Origin: Nanobdellota archaeon
GTDB lineage: Archaea; Nanobdellota; Nanobdellia; Pacearchaeales; GW2011-AR1
DNA length: 44,378 nucleotides
Direction of reading: 5' to 3'
NCBI GenBank assembly: GCA_027858295.1
Contig: JAQICZ010000034.1
Coordinates: forward strand, 1-44,378
Part shown: in pieces, positions 14,759 through 23,647 of the stretch
How positions within the stretch are numbered: position 1 is the first letter of the stretch
Layout: the number at the start of each line of letters is the position of its first letter
The notes under the pieces: model-generated
Databases searched by the model: none
Seen by the model: only the letters and a program-made list of their open reading frames with translations
Told to the model about the DNA's origin: nothing
Position numbers and translations under genes: made by a program

Positions 14759-15484
14759 CTAATTACTATAAAATTCTCTTAGAATTTCTCTAGATTCTAT
14801 CGCCTCTTTAAAGTCTCTCACTTCAAGAATCACTTTTTCCACATTTGGAAGATTAGATAAAACATCCTCCCATTTGAAAATCCCATTATTTATTCCACAA
14901 TGAGAATCACTTCTCCCATCATTATTATGTATATGTATGTGTACTACTCTATTTTTTGCTTTTTCTATAAAGCTATCCAAATCCATGCCAAAAGCATCTT
15001 GAAAAATAGCAATATTCAGATGACCTAAGTCGAGACATATATTTATTTCTGGGAAATTCTCTAAGATATAAAGGATAGCCCTTGCTGAACAGACATGATT
15101 CTCATATATCAACTCCACTCCATTTTCTTTTGCAAATGCTATTAATTCTTTAAATTTCTCAATATCACTTTTCTCTAATTCATAATTAGTCATGTGAAAG
15201 TTTATTCTTGAAATACCTATTATTTTTGAAATCATTATCTCATATTTTAAGATCTCCATTTCAGATTCAGAAAACTCTGGATACCCCTTTTTTACACAGC
15301 TAAAGATTCTACTTAAACCACTATGCATGGAAAGATCTTCTTCACTAAATTTTTCTTTCAATTCAATTATTTTTTTAATATTTGGTCGGATGGAAGAAGC
15401 CCTCAACTCATAGGTGTCAAACAAGAATTCTTTTTTTGAAAATTTTCTTAAATCTAAAATACTATAACCTATTTTTGGTATCAT
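14759..15484 (-). CDS. TIM-barrel sugar isomerase/AP endonuclease-2-like protein
   Basis: 241 residues with the xylose-isomerase-like (AP_endonuc_2) pattern: INFHMTNYELEK, VELIYENHV (metal-binding Glu), INICLDLGHLNIA (Asp/His), RVVHIHIHNNDGRSDSHCGINNG (His ligands and lid) and VILEVRDF (last Glu). The set of Glu/Asp/His residues at strand ends suits a divalent-metal site. Substrate unknown: candidates are a sugar or sugar phosphate epimerase or isomerase, or a DNA lesion endonuclease; the short length favours the former. It is transcribed divergently from the small-protein/kinase pair. Confidence 0.75.
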   Translation of the reverse strand: MIPKIGYSILDLRKFSKKEFLFDTYELRASSIRPNIKKIIELKEKFSEEDLSMHSGLSRIFSCVKKGYPEFSESEMEILKYEIMISKIIGISRINFHMTNYELEKSDIEKFKELIAFAKENGVELIYENHVCSARAILYILENFPEINICLDLGHLNIAIFQDAFGMDLDSFIEKAKNRVVHIHIHNNDGRSDSHCGINNGIFKWEDVLSNLPNVEKVILEVRDFKEAIESREILREFYSN

Positions 15485-15572
15485 ATATCAAATAACTTAA
15501 CAGTCCTTTTATTTGTTTTGCAACATACTTCACCACATATAATTATATAAACTTTGATTTACACATAAATCC

Positions 15573-15794
15573 ATGAAAACTTTAAAAAATAAGATTAAGG
15601 AAGAATCCTTTTTCTCTGAATTTAAAGAATCTTTAAAAGAAGGTGAAAAAGAAATTAAACCAACTTTTTCATACAATCCGTTAGTTGAGAAGACTGACAA
15701 GCAATACATATCTCCAAAAGCATCAATTAGCTTTGATATGCCAAGCTACAGTATGCCAAGCTACAGTACTCCTAGCTGGGATATGGATGTATAA
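15573..15794 (+). CDS. Small protein with Ser/Tyr-rich repeat tail
   Basis: 73 residues. The N-terminal 35 residues are charged and helical (MKTLKNKIKEESFFSEFKES and on), then a short linker, then a repeated tail: FDMPSYSMPSYSTPSWDMDV. At DNA level the 15-nt unit atgccaagctacagt is duplicated exactly. A charged leader plus a repetitive Ser/Thr/Tyr tail looks like a substrate peptide (modified or phosphorylated), though it could simply be a disordered tail. The APH-like kinase starts 9 nt after its stop, so the two are very likely co-transcribed. TATA-like tatataaact lies about 25 nt before the ATG. Confidence 0.6.
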   Translation: MKTLKNKIKEESFFSEFKESLKEGEKEIKPTFSYNPLVEKTDKQYISPKASISFDMPSYSMPSYSTPSWDMDV

Positions 15795-15803
15795 GATTCA
15801 TAA

Positions 15804-16625
15804 ATGATAGGATTTGAAGAAAGAATTTCTAAAATACTTGGTATTGTACCAACAAAAATTTCAAAATTAAAAAACTTAAAAAGCTCCAGTTATATAGTAG
15901 ACACTTTTGACCATAAATATTTTTTCAAATTCTCAAAACAGAAAAAGGTAGAAAAAGAGAAATATGGAATAAAATATTTTAAAGATAATCTAGATATAGA
16001 AACTCCAAAAATTATATTTGAAGGACCTGACTATCTGGTTACAAAATTTGAAGAAGATCTACGAAGAGTTCATCCCACAGATTTAGTAAACATTGTTGCT
16101 CATTATCAAAAAAGATATATTGAATCTTCAACCCCAGCATTAATCCCAACTAAGTTCTCTAGGCAAAAAATAAACCAGCTATATGAAAGAAATAAAAAGC
16201 ATTTTGTTGGCTTTCAAACAAAAGGACTTTCAAAAATTTTAAACATTATAGGTGAAAAAGCATACAAAGAACTACCAAAAGTTATCAGCCATGGGGATGT
16301 TCATAATAAGAATATTTTTCTAACAAAAAATAACAATCCATTTATATTAGACTTTGAGAATCTAAGCACAGACTACCCCACTTTTGATATTTCTACTGCA
16401 ATCTTCTACGCACTAAATGATGCAAAGGGCATAATTAATAATTATTCATCAAATATTCCCCAAAATTTTAATATTTCAAAGAATAACCTAATAGATCTTG
16501 TTATTGCCGACACATTAAGAATAGCAATCTATGATACACTAAACTCTAAAAAAAGAAATGAAAAAACATTAGATATAGAAAAAAGAATAAGAAATAATAA
16601 GAAATTTTTTGATGTATTTTTATAA
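15804..16625 (+). CDS. Aminoglycoside/choline-kinase-like phosphotransferase
   Basis: 273 residues of the APH/ChoK kinase fold: ATP-site Lys in YFFKFSK (residue 42), catalytic loop HGDVHNKN (163-170) and metal-binding Asp in ILDFEN (183). The substrate may be a small alcohol, sugar, antibiotic or peptide. It follows the Ser/Tyr-repeat small protein by 9 nt, which makes that protein a possible substrate or partner (inference). Codon use is strongly A-ending, like the small protein and unlike the downstream thermosome gene, suggesting the pair has a separate history. Confidence 0.8.
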   Translation: MIGFEERISKILGIVPTKISKLKNLKSSSYIVDTFDHKYFFKFSKQKKVEKEKYGIKYFKDNLDIETPKIIFEGPDYLVTKFEEDLRRVHPTDLVNIVAHYQKRYIESSTPALIPTKFSRQKINQLYERNKKHFVGFQTKGLSKILNIIGEKAYKELPKVISHGDVHNKNIFLTKNNNPFILDFENLSTDYPTFDISTAIFYALNDAKGIINNYSSNIPQNFNISKNNLIDLVIADTLRIAIYDTLNSKKRNEKTLDIEKRIRNNKKFFDVFL

Positions 16626-16673
16626 TGGGCCAAACTTCGGATATCGAAAATTAGATATTATTAACACAATAAT

Positions 16674-16720
16674 CTTTATATAATTCTTAAGGGATTTATG
16701 ATTATGGAAAGGCGAGGAGA
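16674..16720 (+). promoter_or_regulatory. Thermosome promoter and SD
   Basis: TATA ctttatataat at 16674-16684 predicts transcription starting near 16698-16700. A strong SD gaggaga at 16714-16720 precedes the ATG at 16725, which decides the start against the upstream in-frame ATG at 16698. Confidence 0.6.
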
Positions 16721-16724
16721 TATT

Positions 16725-18317
16725 ATGGCTGGTGAAATGGAGAGGCTTATGGGCAAGGATGCTCAAAGGAATAATATACTAGCTGCGAAGACTGTTTCTG
16801 ATATTGTTAAGACTACGCTTGGGCCGAAGGGTATGGACAAAATGCTTGTGACTCCTTCGGGGGAGATTATTGTTACTAATGATGGGGTTACTATTTTGTC
16901 TGAGATGCAGATTGAACATCCAGCTGCGAAGATGATGGTTGAGATTGCTAAGACTCAGGAAGATGAGGTTGGGGATGGGACTACGAGTTCTGTTATGATT
17001 GCTGGGAAGTTGCTTGAAAATGCGGAGAAGATGCTTGACCAGAAAATTCATCCTACTATTATTGTTAAGGGATATAGGATGGCGCAAGAGAAGGCTCAGG
17101 AGATTTTGAAGGAAGGTGCTTTACAGATTACACCTGAAAATGAAGAAGTGTTGAGACAGGTTGCTATGACGGCTATGACGGGAAAGGGTGCTGAAGATTC
17201 AAAGGAAAAACTTGCGGACATTTTGGTTAAAGCTGTGAAGGCTGTGAAGAGTAATGATTTGGTTGATTTGAAGGATATTAAGGTTGAGAAGGTTTCGGGG
17301 GATTCTATTAATGACACGGAACTAATTTCTGGCATTGTTCTTGATAAGGCAAGGTTGTCTAAGGATATGCCGAGGATTGTTGGGAAAGCTAAGATTTTGC
17401 TTGTTGATTTTCCGATTGAGTTAAAGAGCCCTGAGATTGACACTAAAATTTCTATTAATTCTCATATTGAGTTGCAGAATTTTCTGGGTGAAGAAGAGCG
17501 GGCGATGAAGGAGATGATTGATAAGGTTGTTGAGACGGAGGCGAATGTTTTGTTTTGTCAAAAAGGAATTGATGACTATGCTCAATATTTATTGGCAAAA
17601 AAAGGGATTTATGCTTGTCGTCGTGTTCCGAAGTCTGACTTAGAGAAATTATCAAAAGCTACTGGGGCTAAGATTATTTCTGGTATTAATGATATTACTT
17701 CGTATGAACTTGGAGAGGCTGAAGAAGTTGAAGAGGTTAAACATTCTGGTGACATTATGACTTATGTTCGTGGTTGTAAAAATCCGAAGGCTGTTACTAT
17801 TTTGATTCATGGGGGAACGAGTCATGTACTTGATGAAATTGAGCGGGCTTTGATGGATGGGCTTGGAGATATTGTTTCTGCTCTGGATACCAAGCTTGTT
17901 GTTCCTGGTGGAGGGGCGATTGAGATTGAATTGTCTAGGAGGATTAGAAGTTTTGCTAAAGGCTTGAAGGGTCGTGAAAGAATTGCTGTTTATGAATTTG
18001 CTAATTCTTTAGAATTTATTCCGGCTACGCTTTCCGAAAATGCGGGGCTTGACCCGATTGATATGATTACCGAGATGAAGAGACGGCATGATGCTGGTGA
18101 CAAGAATGCTGGATTGAATTTGTTTGAGAATAAGGTTGACAATGTTTTGAATGCGAAGATTATTGAGCCTTACAAAGTTAAATCTCAGGCAGTAAATTCT
18201 GCTACTGATGTGGCTACTATGATTCTGCGGATTGATGATGTAATTGCTGCTCGGCCTCGGGCTAGGGACAGTTCTGAGAAAGGGATGATGAGTAATTATA
18301 TGAATTCACGGGAGTGA
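16725..18317 (+). CDS. Thermosome (group II chaperonin) subunit
   Basis: About 530 residues, the usual length. ATPase motifs are intact: [17 protein letters not shown] and GDGTTSSV near the N-terminus, and [14 protein letters not shown] and [14 protein letters not shown] in the C-terminal equatorial domain. The apical domain carries [22 protein letters not shown]. It folds cytosolic proteins as a double-ring ATPase. The C-terminus ends [11 protein letters not shown] and lacks a long GGM tail. MAGEMERL is preferred over the start nine codons upstream because of a well-placed SD. Codons end mostly in G/T, as in the nucleotidyltransferase gene, and this may be the native style of the genome. Confidence 0.97.
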   Translation: MAGEMERLMGKDAQRNNILAAKTVSDIVKTTLGPKGMDKMLVTPSGEIIVTNDGVTILSEMQIEHPAAKMMVEIAKTQEDEVGDGTTSSVMIAGKLLENAEKMLDQKIHPTIIVKGYRMAQEKAQEILKEGALQITPENEEVLRQVAMTAMTGKGAEDSKEKLADILVKAVKAVKSNDLVDLKDIKVEKVSGDSINDTELISGIVLDKARLSKDMPRIVGKAKILLVDFPIELKSPEIDTKISINSHIELQNFLGEEERAMKEMIDKVVETEANVLFCQKGIDDYAQYLLAKKGIYACRRVPKSDLEKLSKATGAKIISGINDITSYELGEAEEVEEVKHSGDIMTYVRGCKNPKAVTILIHGGTSHVLDEIERALMDGLGDIVSALDTKLVVPGGGAIEIELSRRIRSFAKGLKGRERIAVYEFANSLEFIPATLSENAGLDPIDMITEMKRRHDAGDKNAGLNLFENKVDNVLNAKIIEPYKVKSQAVNSATDVATMILRIDDVIAARPRARDSSEKGMMSNYMNSRE

Positions 18318-18322
18318 ATTCG

Positions 18323-18350
18323 AGTTATTAGTTATTAGTTATTAGTTGTT
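18323..18350 (+). repeat. Heptamer tract agttatt
   Basis: Three exact agttatt units plus agttgtt, again a 7-nt period as in the 1113-1189 satellite but with a different unit. Confidence 0.6.
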
Positions 18351-18380
18351 GGTTCAGACAGTGGAGAGGTAAGAATTAAG

Positions 18381-18767
18381 ATGGAAAAGAAAATAATACC
18401 TGTAGTTAATGATATAAATTTGAGAGATAGTCCCGAGGATAACAAGTTTGTTCAATTAAATGTTGACAATAAACCATACCTACGATTCATTAGACCAACT
18501 GATGTGAGGTATCATTTTGATATTTTAGGAAGCACTTTGATTGATGAGTTTGAGATTGTCCCTGAGTTCGAGAATGGGGGAATTACTAAAGCTGAGGGAG
18601 AGAGGTATAATATGACTGGGCTTGGAAATTTTAGAGAAGGTGTGGTAAATGGGAAGATTGAAGTTTATGAATCTTTGAGTAAAGACTATCCGTTTCATCG
18701 GATTGATAGGGAAGGTTTGGAAGAGGTTTCTAAATTGACTGGGTTGGAATTTAAGGTTCTTGATTAG
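18381..18767 (+). CDS. Hypothetical protein
   Basis: 128 residues, not recognised. Acidic and soluble, with no membrane segment or catalytic signature. The middle (FIRPTDVRYHFDILGSTLIDEFEIVPEF, given in part) suggests alternating strands, and the C-terminus (HRIDREGLEEVSKLTGLEFKVL) a helix and strand. A weak purine stretch (gagaggtaag) lies before the ATG. It follows the thermosome by 63 nt on the same strand, so read-through expression is possible. Confidence 0.6.
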   Translation: MEKKIIPVVNDINLRDSPEDNKFVQLNVDNKPYLRFIRPTDVRYHFDILGSTLIDEFEIVPEFENGGITKAEGERYNMTGLGNFREGVVNGKIEVYESLSKDYPFHRIDREGLEEVSKLTGLEFKVLD

Positions 18768-18820
18768 ATTGATATGTTGAGTTATTCGTTCGCGCTGCGT
18801 GCATCGTTTGAGTTTGATTT
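18766..18820 (+). repeat. Dispersed-repeat copy
   Basis: agattgatatgttgagttat followed by the core tcgttcgcgctgcgtgcatc. The same core is at about 23200-23218 and 35179-35197. The small open frame running through it is repeat-derived and is not called as a gene. Confidence 0.7.
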
Positions 18821-18978
18821 TTTGGGTGGGTTTGAAAAAATAAGATACCGGGTTAGATATTGGTTGTTTTTGGGGGAGGAATTTAGAAAACAAATAAATA
18901 CTAGTTTATTTGGTTGTTGCTCTAAAGAGTTTAGTATATTCTCAATAAAATTATAAAGATTAAAATCTATCATTAGCT

Positions 18979-19329
18979 ATGATAAGAATTTCAAAAATAG
19001 ATAAAGCAAAATTAGAATTAAAGTATATTGAGAAGTCCAAAGAAGTAGATAAGTTCGACTATAATGTTCGACTAAGGGTAATGCTAGCTATGTATGGTGG
19101 TTTTTTTGGCTTACTTATTGTCGGATTAAGTACAGAGATTAAAGGGTTGGCTATAATTATGGGGATTACGCTTGTTCTATTTCCCCTTATTTTCGCGATA
19201 TATCTTTTTTATCCAATAACAAAAGAATTTAAGGCAAAAAGAAAGATGGAGAGAAGTAGATATGATTTGCTTGGCATGAATTCTCAGGAATTAGATAAGG
19301 AATTAAAAGAAACATTAAATAATTTCTAA
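18979..19329 (+). CDS. Small membrane protein with two helices
   Basis: 116 residues, not recognised. A charged N-terminal helix (SKIDKAKLELKYIEKSKEVDK) is followed by two membrane segments (about 36-52 and 57-78) and a charged C-terminal helix (TKEFKAKRKMERSRYDLLGM) that may be cytoplasmic. No function can be assigned. An AT-rich stretch with tataaagatt lies about 25 nt upstream of the ATG. Confidence 0.55.
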   Translation: MIRISKIDKAKLELKYIEKSKEVDKFDYNVRLRVMLAMYGGFFGLLIVGLSTEIKGLAIIMGITLVLFPLIFAIYLFYPITKEFKAKRKMERSRYDLLGMNSQELDKELKETLNNF

Positions 19330-19432
19330 ATAAATAGTAGTTTATTCGGCTTGGATTTTTGTGCGTAAAAGTGGAGTTTTTTTAATATGCAGTTCGTTTG
19401 AGAATCTAGATTTTAAAGTTTTTATTAGAAGA

Positions 19433-19642
19433 TTAAATTCTTCCACCATGGTAAACAATATGTCCCCTCCTTCTGTCAGATTTAGAAGTTAAATATAATC
19501 CATAGAGTAAAATACATAAACCAGGTATAAGACCAAAAAAAGATTGAAATTTATATGGTAAATAAATAGTCAATATAAACCCACCCAAAATTAAAATTCT
19601 TCCGAATCCCCTCCATAAGAAGATTTTACTATCACTTGTCAT
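19433..19642 (-). CDS. Small two-helix membrane protein
   Basis: 69 residues from this start (MTSDSKIFLWRGFGRILILG and on), with hydrophobic segments about 13-28 and 33-50 and a basic C-terminus (KSDRRRGHIVYHGGRI). A longer form starting at 19699 is possible, but a TATA-like element (tatatatttat on the minus strand, about 19660-19671) lies about 25 nt before the ATG at 19642, favouring the shorter leaderless form. Not recognised. Confidence 0.5.
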   Translation of the reverse strand: MTSDSKIFLWRGFGRILILGGFILTIYLPYKFQSFFGLIPGLCILLYGLYLTSKSDRRRGHIVYHGGRI

Positions 19643-19763
19643 AATAGGTTTTAGAGTGATAAATATATAAAATAATTGGACATAGAGGCTCTGGGACAAA
19701 ACATATATTTTTAAATTCAGGAATTTATTGTTAATTATTGAAATTGGTACAATTTAGATTAAA

Positions 19764-20096
19764 ATGAAAAAAAACTTTTCTTATGATGACATTGGTGATA
19801 GTATAATTATATCAAATAAAGCAGATAATGAAAAAGTTAAGAGGAATTTTATGTTTGATAGTTTGATTTTGAGTATGACTAATTCTGGGAAGATTGTTGG
19901 TCTTGAGATTCAAGATTTTTCTAATTTTCTGAAGGAGTCTGGAGTTAATGAGTCCGTATTAGATTCTATTGAGAATGTTGTTTTGGAAGTTGTGGAGAAG
20001 AAGGAATTGGTTTTGATTAAGTTTATTATTACCAGTCACGGTAAGGAGCAGGTTATACCTGTTACGAGATTACCTATTCAAATGATTCCTAATTAA
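19764..20096 (+). CDS. DUF2283-like small protein
   Basis: 110 residues. The pattern NFSYDDIGDSIIISNKAD, then SLILSMTNSGKIVGLEIQDFSNFL, resembles DUF2283 proteins (YDxxxDxLYI, then DxxGxIVGIEI). That family is small, widespread and uncharacterised. Its end overlaps the convergent neighbour by 8 nt at 20089-20096. Expressed alone, by the spacing. Confidence 0.6.
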   Translation: MKKNFSYDDIGDSIIISNKADNEKVKRNFMFDSLILSMTNSGKIVGLEIQDFSNFLKESGVNESVLDSIENVVLEVVEKKELVLIKFIITSHGKEQVIPVTRLPIQMIPN

Positions 20097-20475
20097 TTTT
20101 TCTAAATCTTTTCATCATTTTTTTCTTAAAATCGTTGATGTTTGTGTATGTGAAAAATCCATTGATTAGATATGGTGGTTCTTCGTTGAAATTTATTGAG
20201 ATAACTGCTCTTTTGTATTTATCTAGAAAATAATGAAAATCATAATTTTCAAGCATTTTGCCACTTCTATGTTTTCTTCTTCTGAGACAGATTAATTTGA
20301 TTCTATCGGTTTGTGGATATATTTTTTCAAGTTCTTTTTCGTTTGTATCTTTTTCTAATAATGAGAATTCGTAATGAGGGCTTTTTTTGAGATTGTTAAA
20401 GGGGGTTGTTTTGATAAAGGAGCAAATCTTTTTTATTTTTTCATCCTCTTCATAGATTTCTTTTATCTCATCCAT
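20089..20475 (-). CDS. Hypothetical protein
   Basis: 128 residues, not recognised. Strongly charged (MDEIKEIYEEDEKIKKICSF), soluble, with a basic centre (KLICLRRRKHRSGKML) and a basic tail (FKKKMMKRFRKIN). A TATA-like tttataaaaa lies on the minus strand about 25 nt upstream (near 20494-20504), so it is probably leaderless. It converges with the DUF2283-like gene, overlapping by 8 nt. Confidence 0.6.
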   Translation of the reverse strand: MDEIKEIYEEDEKIKKICSFIKTTPFNNLKKSPHYEFSLLEKDTNEKELEKIYPQTDRIKLICLRRRKHRSGKMLENYDFHYFLDKYKRAVISINFNEEPPYLINGFFTYTNINDFKKKMMKRFRKIN

Positions 20476-20560
20476 AATTTAGTCAAGGAATCCTTTTTTA
20501 TAAATATGGGGGCACAGAATATAGAATATTGTATATTTGTTTCGCTTAGGCTAAGTTATT

Positions 20561-20622
20561 AGGGCAGATTAGTAAAAGGCAGTTGAGTTAATGTTAGGGC
20601 ATACTTGGTTGGAGGATTACAA
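20561..20622 (+). repeat. Dispersed-repeat copy
   Basis: agggcagattagtaaaaggc, then agttgagttaatgttagggc and atacttggttggaggattac. Nearly the same order of modules occurs at 42206-42275. Confidence 0.7.
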
Positions 20623-20641
20623 TAAAATATTTTGTTCTTTT

Positions 20642-21226
20642 TTATATGTCTAAAATACTGCAAATAACATCGTCCTTGATTTCAATACTTTCAATAATAT
20701 CATATGCTCTTTTGAGTCCAATAAATTGCCTTTCCACAGCTTTTATTTTCTCTGATTCTTCTTTTCCAAAAAGTTTCCCAAAGACCTTTTCTGTAATTGC
20801 ATTTACTAGAACATGAACTTTTGTTTTAATATTCTCATCTGGGAATTTATTGTCCAAAGCTACATACACTTGCTTTAACTCCTCTTCATTTTGTAAAAAT
20901 ATCTCATGAACTGCCTCATGGATGAGAGTCTTTACTACCCTATTTTTATTTTCAGAAATTCTAATTGTCAATGGGTCTGAAAATCCAGTAACTTTTAAAT
21001 TTGAAACGAAATAAATTTTAACCTTTTTGTTTCTCCATTTTAAATTAGAATGAAATGCTATGGCGTCTAAAATTTCATCTTCTTTAGGATCCCATACTTT
21101 GGAAAGTTGTTCTATAAAATTTTCAACTATTTGTTTATTCTCTTGTCTATTATATTCTTTTCCTAATGCTAATGCCCAATTTTTATCATAAATTGTCGAA
21201 TACTTGAAAACAAATTCTCGTTCCAT
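20642..21226 (-). CDS. Putative zinc metallopeptidase (HExxH)
   Basis: 194 residues. The zinc motif HEAVHEIF is at residues 103-110, preceded by RVVKTLI, with downstream acidic residues that could give the third ligand. No signal peptide or membrane segment, so cytosolic. General architecture (about 100 residues before the motif, helical tail with VHVLVNAITEKVFGKLFG) recalls small stand-alone archaeal HExxH proteins. I cannot name the family, and the motif alone does not prove protease activity. Confidence 0.6.
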   Translation of the reverse strand: MEREFVFKYSTIYDKNWALALGKEYNRQENKQIVENFIEQLSKVWDPKEDEILDAIAFHSNLKWRNKKVKIYFVSNLKVTGFSDPLTIRISENKNRVVKTLIHEAVHEIFLQNEEELKQVYVALDNKFPDENIKTKVHVLVNAITEKVFGKLFGKEESEKIKAVERQFIGLKRAYDIIESIEIKDDVICSILDI

Positions 21227-21476
21227 ACAAAATAGAGGAAGTATTTTATTATAAGTATTTGTTTTAGAATAAGATTGATAATATTAGTGCTGCGCGAGCT
21301 GGACCTGCTTAAATGAGTGAGAGTAGGATATGAATGGTGGGAATTGATTGCTGAGGGTAGATTGATATGTATAATTTGTCTAGGGCAAGTTGAATTAGTC
21401 GCTCCGCTGGGGGCATTGGTTGAGTTTGATTTTTTGGTGAATATTTGATTGTTTTAATGTTAAATTTTAAATATGC
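21227..21476. repeat. Intergenic dispersed-repeat copy
   Basis: Repeat copy at 21351-21420 (gggtagattgatatgtataa, tagggcaagttgaattagtc, gctccgctgggggcattgg). A TATA-like ttttaaatatg at about 21464-21474 sits about 25 nt before the ATG at 21495. No gene seen. Confidence 0.65.
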
Positions 21477-21494
21477 TTGAAATATAGTAAGATT

Positions 21495-22292
21495 ATGTTA
21501 GGCAAAGACCACATTGGAATAAGCATGGCTTTTATGATTCCATTTTTAATTCCATTATTATTTCTGAACATTGGGGATATAGTTTTTGTTATAACAATAA
21601 TGGCTTCTGTGTTTGTGGGGTCTTTAATTCCAGATTCTGATTGTGGAGGAAGAGCAACAATCTACTACAAATTTCCATTAGTGCATAAATTTATGGATAA
21701 AGTTGTGGGGAAATTGATAGTATTTTCATTTAATAACTTAATATCCAAAAAGAAAATTAGTGTTGAGCATAAAGTTGGCGATGAGCATAGAGGAATAATA
21801 CATTCTCCGATAGGGGTTTTGCTTACATCAATAATGATTAGCCTGCCTATCATCATAGTAACTTTAATATTAAGAATATTTTATTGGAAAATTCAACTTG
21901 CTATATTCTTAGGTTTGATTGCGGGACAACTATTGCATTTACTGGAAGACAGCTGTACAATCTCAGGAATTAATTGGGCATTCCCATTTGGGAATAGACC
22001 ATTGAAAGGCAAAATACATACGTTTTTCAAAAATCCAGAACTAAGAGATATTAGACCATTATTTTTTGCAGGGATATTCCATCTGCTAACAATTTTGTTA
22101 GTAATAGGACTTGCAACTAATTTTTTAAGTGACTTGTCATTATTTATTCTAGATTTGATTATTATTGGGTATGAGATAATTGCAATTTTTGCAATCATTG
22201 GAATTTCAAAAACAAATGAATCTCAATGGTTAGTTCATAGGAAAATTGAGCAAAAGGTTAGAAAAAAGTTTAAGGAAGTTTTTAGCTCATAA
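21495..22292 (+). CDS. YdjM/DUF457-type membrane-bound metal-dependent hydrolase
   Basis: 265 residues. Family pattern: MLGKDHIGISMAF at the N-terminus, GSLIPDSDCGGRAT (the PDxD-like motif), DEHRGIIHSPIGVL (HRGxxHS), GLIAGQLLHLLEDSCTISGINWAFPF (HLLxDxxTxxGxxWxxPF). Several hydrophobic helices surround the motifs. Relatives of Escherichia coli YdjM are membrane proteins of uncertain enzymatic role. A TTG codon 18 nt upstream is in frame, but the ATG at 21495 matches the TATA spacing for a leaderless mRNA and the family N-terminus. Confidence 0.8.
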   Translation: MLGKDHIGISMAFMIPFLIPLLFLNIGDIVFVITIMASVFVGSLIPDSDCGGRATIYYKFPLVHKFMDKVVGKLIVFSFNNLISKKKISVEHKVGDEHRGIIHSPIGVLLTSIMISLPIIIVTLILRIFYWKIQLAIFLGLIAGQLLHLLEDSCTISGINWAFPFGNRPLKGKIHTFFKNPELRDIRPLFFAGIFHLLTILLVIGLATNFLSDLSLFILDLIIIGYEIIAIFAIIGISKTNESQWLVHRKIEQKVRKKFKEVFSS

Positions 22293-22353
22293 TTTATGGA
22301 TTCTTTTGTCCTTAACCCCCAACTTTTATTAACCACCACCACTTATTTTTTTT

Positions 22354-23160
22354 ATGAAAGAGATATCTATTGTTTTTATGTTGGCAGGAATGTCGAGTCG
22401 TTTTGGTGGAAGAGCTAAGGCGTTTGCTGATGTTGGTCCGAATGGTGAGAATTTACTTGAGTATTCTTTGAATCAGGCGCTTAAGGCTGGGTTTAGGAAG
22501 ATTATTTTTATTGTGAGTCCGAAGACTGAGAAGTTGTTTGTTGATTATTATGGGAATTCATACAAGGGTGTGCCGATTGTTTATGCTTTGCAGGAATATG
22601 ATGAGGAAACTCGTGATAGGCCTTGGGGGACTAATGATGCTTTATGTTCTGCTCGTGATTTGATTGAGGGGCCGTTTGTTATTTGTAATGGTGATGATAT
22701 TTATGGTGAGAATGCTTTCAAGGAGCTTTATGATCATTTGCAATCGAGTGAAGAAGATGCTACTATTGGATACAAACTAGGGAAGGTTCTTTCGGATGCT
22801 GGAAGTGTTAATCGTGGAATTTTTGAGACGAAGGATGGTTATATTAAAACGGTGACTGAAACTCTTGGAATTACTCGTGAAAAGATGTCGGAGATGGGAC
22901 TTAATGATGATGATTTGTGTAGTATGAATTTGTTTGGATTACAGAAGGGAACTCTTGATTTGCTTTATGATAAACTGATTCATTTTAAGCTGACTCATGC
23001 TGATGACCGGAATATTGAATGTTATTTGCCTCATGAGCTGAATTCTTTGATTGCTGAGGGAAAGATTAAGATGAGGCTTTATGAGACTGATGATTTGTGG
23101 ATTGGGGTAACTGTACCGGAAGACGAGCAAATAGTTCGTGGTATTTTAGCCAAGCTTTGA
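22354..23160 (+). CDS. Sugar-1-phosphate nucleotidyltransferase
   Basis: 268 residues of the NTP_transferase family. The glycine-rich nucleotide site reads LAGMSSRFGGRAKAF, with VGPNGENLLEYSL following. RDRPWGTNDALCSARDLI resembles the uridylyl/thymidylyl-transferase GT-A core, and VICNGDDIYGENAF gives the metal-binding Asp. It activates a sugar phosphate with NTP for glycan synthesis; the exact sugar cannot be read from sequence. No glycosyltransferases adjoin it. Codon style (G/T-ending) matches the thermosome gene. Confidence 0.85.
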   Translation: MKEISIVFMLAGMSSRFGGRAKAFADVGPNGENLLEYSLNQALKAGFRKIIFIVSPKTEKLFVDYYGNSYKGVPIVYALQEYDEETRDRPWGTNDALCSARDLIEGPFVICNGDDIYGENAFKELYDHLQSSEEDATIGYKLGKVLSDAGSVNRGIFETKDGYIKTVTETLGITREKMSEMGLNDDDLCSMNLFGLQKGTLDLLYDKLIHFKLTHADDRNIECYLPHELNSLIAEGKIKMRLYETDDLWIGVTVPEDEQIVRGILAKL

Positions 23161-23174
23161 TTATTTTGAAACAG

Positions 23175-23220
23175 AAGGCAAATTAATATGTTGAATTATT
23201 CGTTCGCACTGCGTGCATGT
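23175..23220 (+). repeat. Dispersed-repeat copy
   Basis: aaggcaaattaatatgttga then attattcgttcgcactgcgt, a close match of 18766-18805. Confidence 0.65.
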
Positions 23221-23266
23221 AAAATATAATAATTGCTAGTTTTAATCTAATAATACTGGTTGGAAA

Positions 23267-23527
23267 CTAATTTTCTGAGAATTTTTTATAGGCATCTTGA
23301 GTTTGACCTAGAGTATATTTATTGAAGAAGTATCCCATGAGGGCTTCAACATTTTTTTCTGCTTTTGCTATTTGTATTGAGTTTGGTTTAGTGTAAATAT
23401 ATGATTGGTTTGCTACTAGGAGGTCTTTTATTGGCCCTATTGCTTCGAGGGTATTTGGCTTCAGCTCGATCAATCCTTTTTCTAAATTGATGATTTTTTT
23501 CATGCATTCTCTTGTTCTATTAGACAT
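23267..23527 (-). CDS. Hypothetical small protein
   Basis: 86 residues (MSNRTRECMKKIINLEKGLI and on), helical, basic and Asn/Lys-rich, not recognised. The frame is open further upstream to 23659, but a TATA-like tttttataaa lies on the minus strand about 25 nt before the ATG at 23527, so the shorter form is preferred. It is divergent from the Fic gene, and its promoter region adjoins the Fic operator repeats. Confidence 0.5.
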   Translation of the reverse strand: MSNRTRECMKKIINLEKGLIELKPNTLEAIGPIKDLLVANQSYIYTKPNSIQIAKAEKNVEALMGYFFNKYTLGQTQDAYKKFSEN

Positions 23528-23600
23528 GCTCTCTCTGGGGAAAGTGCCTTTATAAAAATTGTGGGCGTCGAGGACGAATTCAGATTTAATATTATAAATA

Positions 23601-23636
23601 TGTGCCCATACCGATATATTTATATATTTGTGCCCA
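23601..23636 (+). promoter_or_regulatory. TATA box flanked by TGTGCCCA repeats (Fic promoter)
   Basis: tgtgccca occurs at 23601-23608 and again at 23629-23636, 28 nt apart, bracketing the TATA-like atatatttatat (about 23615-23627). The layout suits a repressor that blocks TBP/TFB. Confidence 0.5.
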
Positions 23637-23647
23637 CATAAAATTAA

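Noticed and set aside
15573-15794. Firm call of the small protein as a RiPP precursor of the radical SAM enzyme
   Set aside because: The radical SAM gene is 25 kb away and the adjacent gene is a kinase fold. Only a weaker substrate-like hypothesis is kept.
18774-18956. 60-codon frame after the hypothetical gene
   Set aside because: Its first third is the dispersed repeat core (tcgttcgcgctgcgtgcat), with no SD or TATA at proper spacing.
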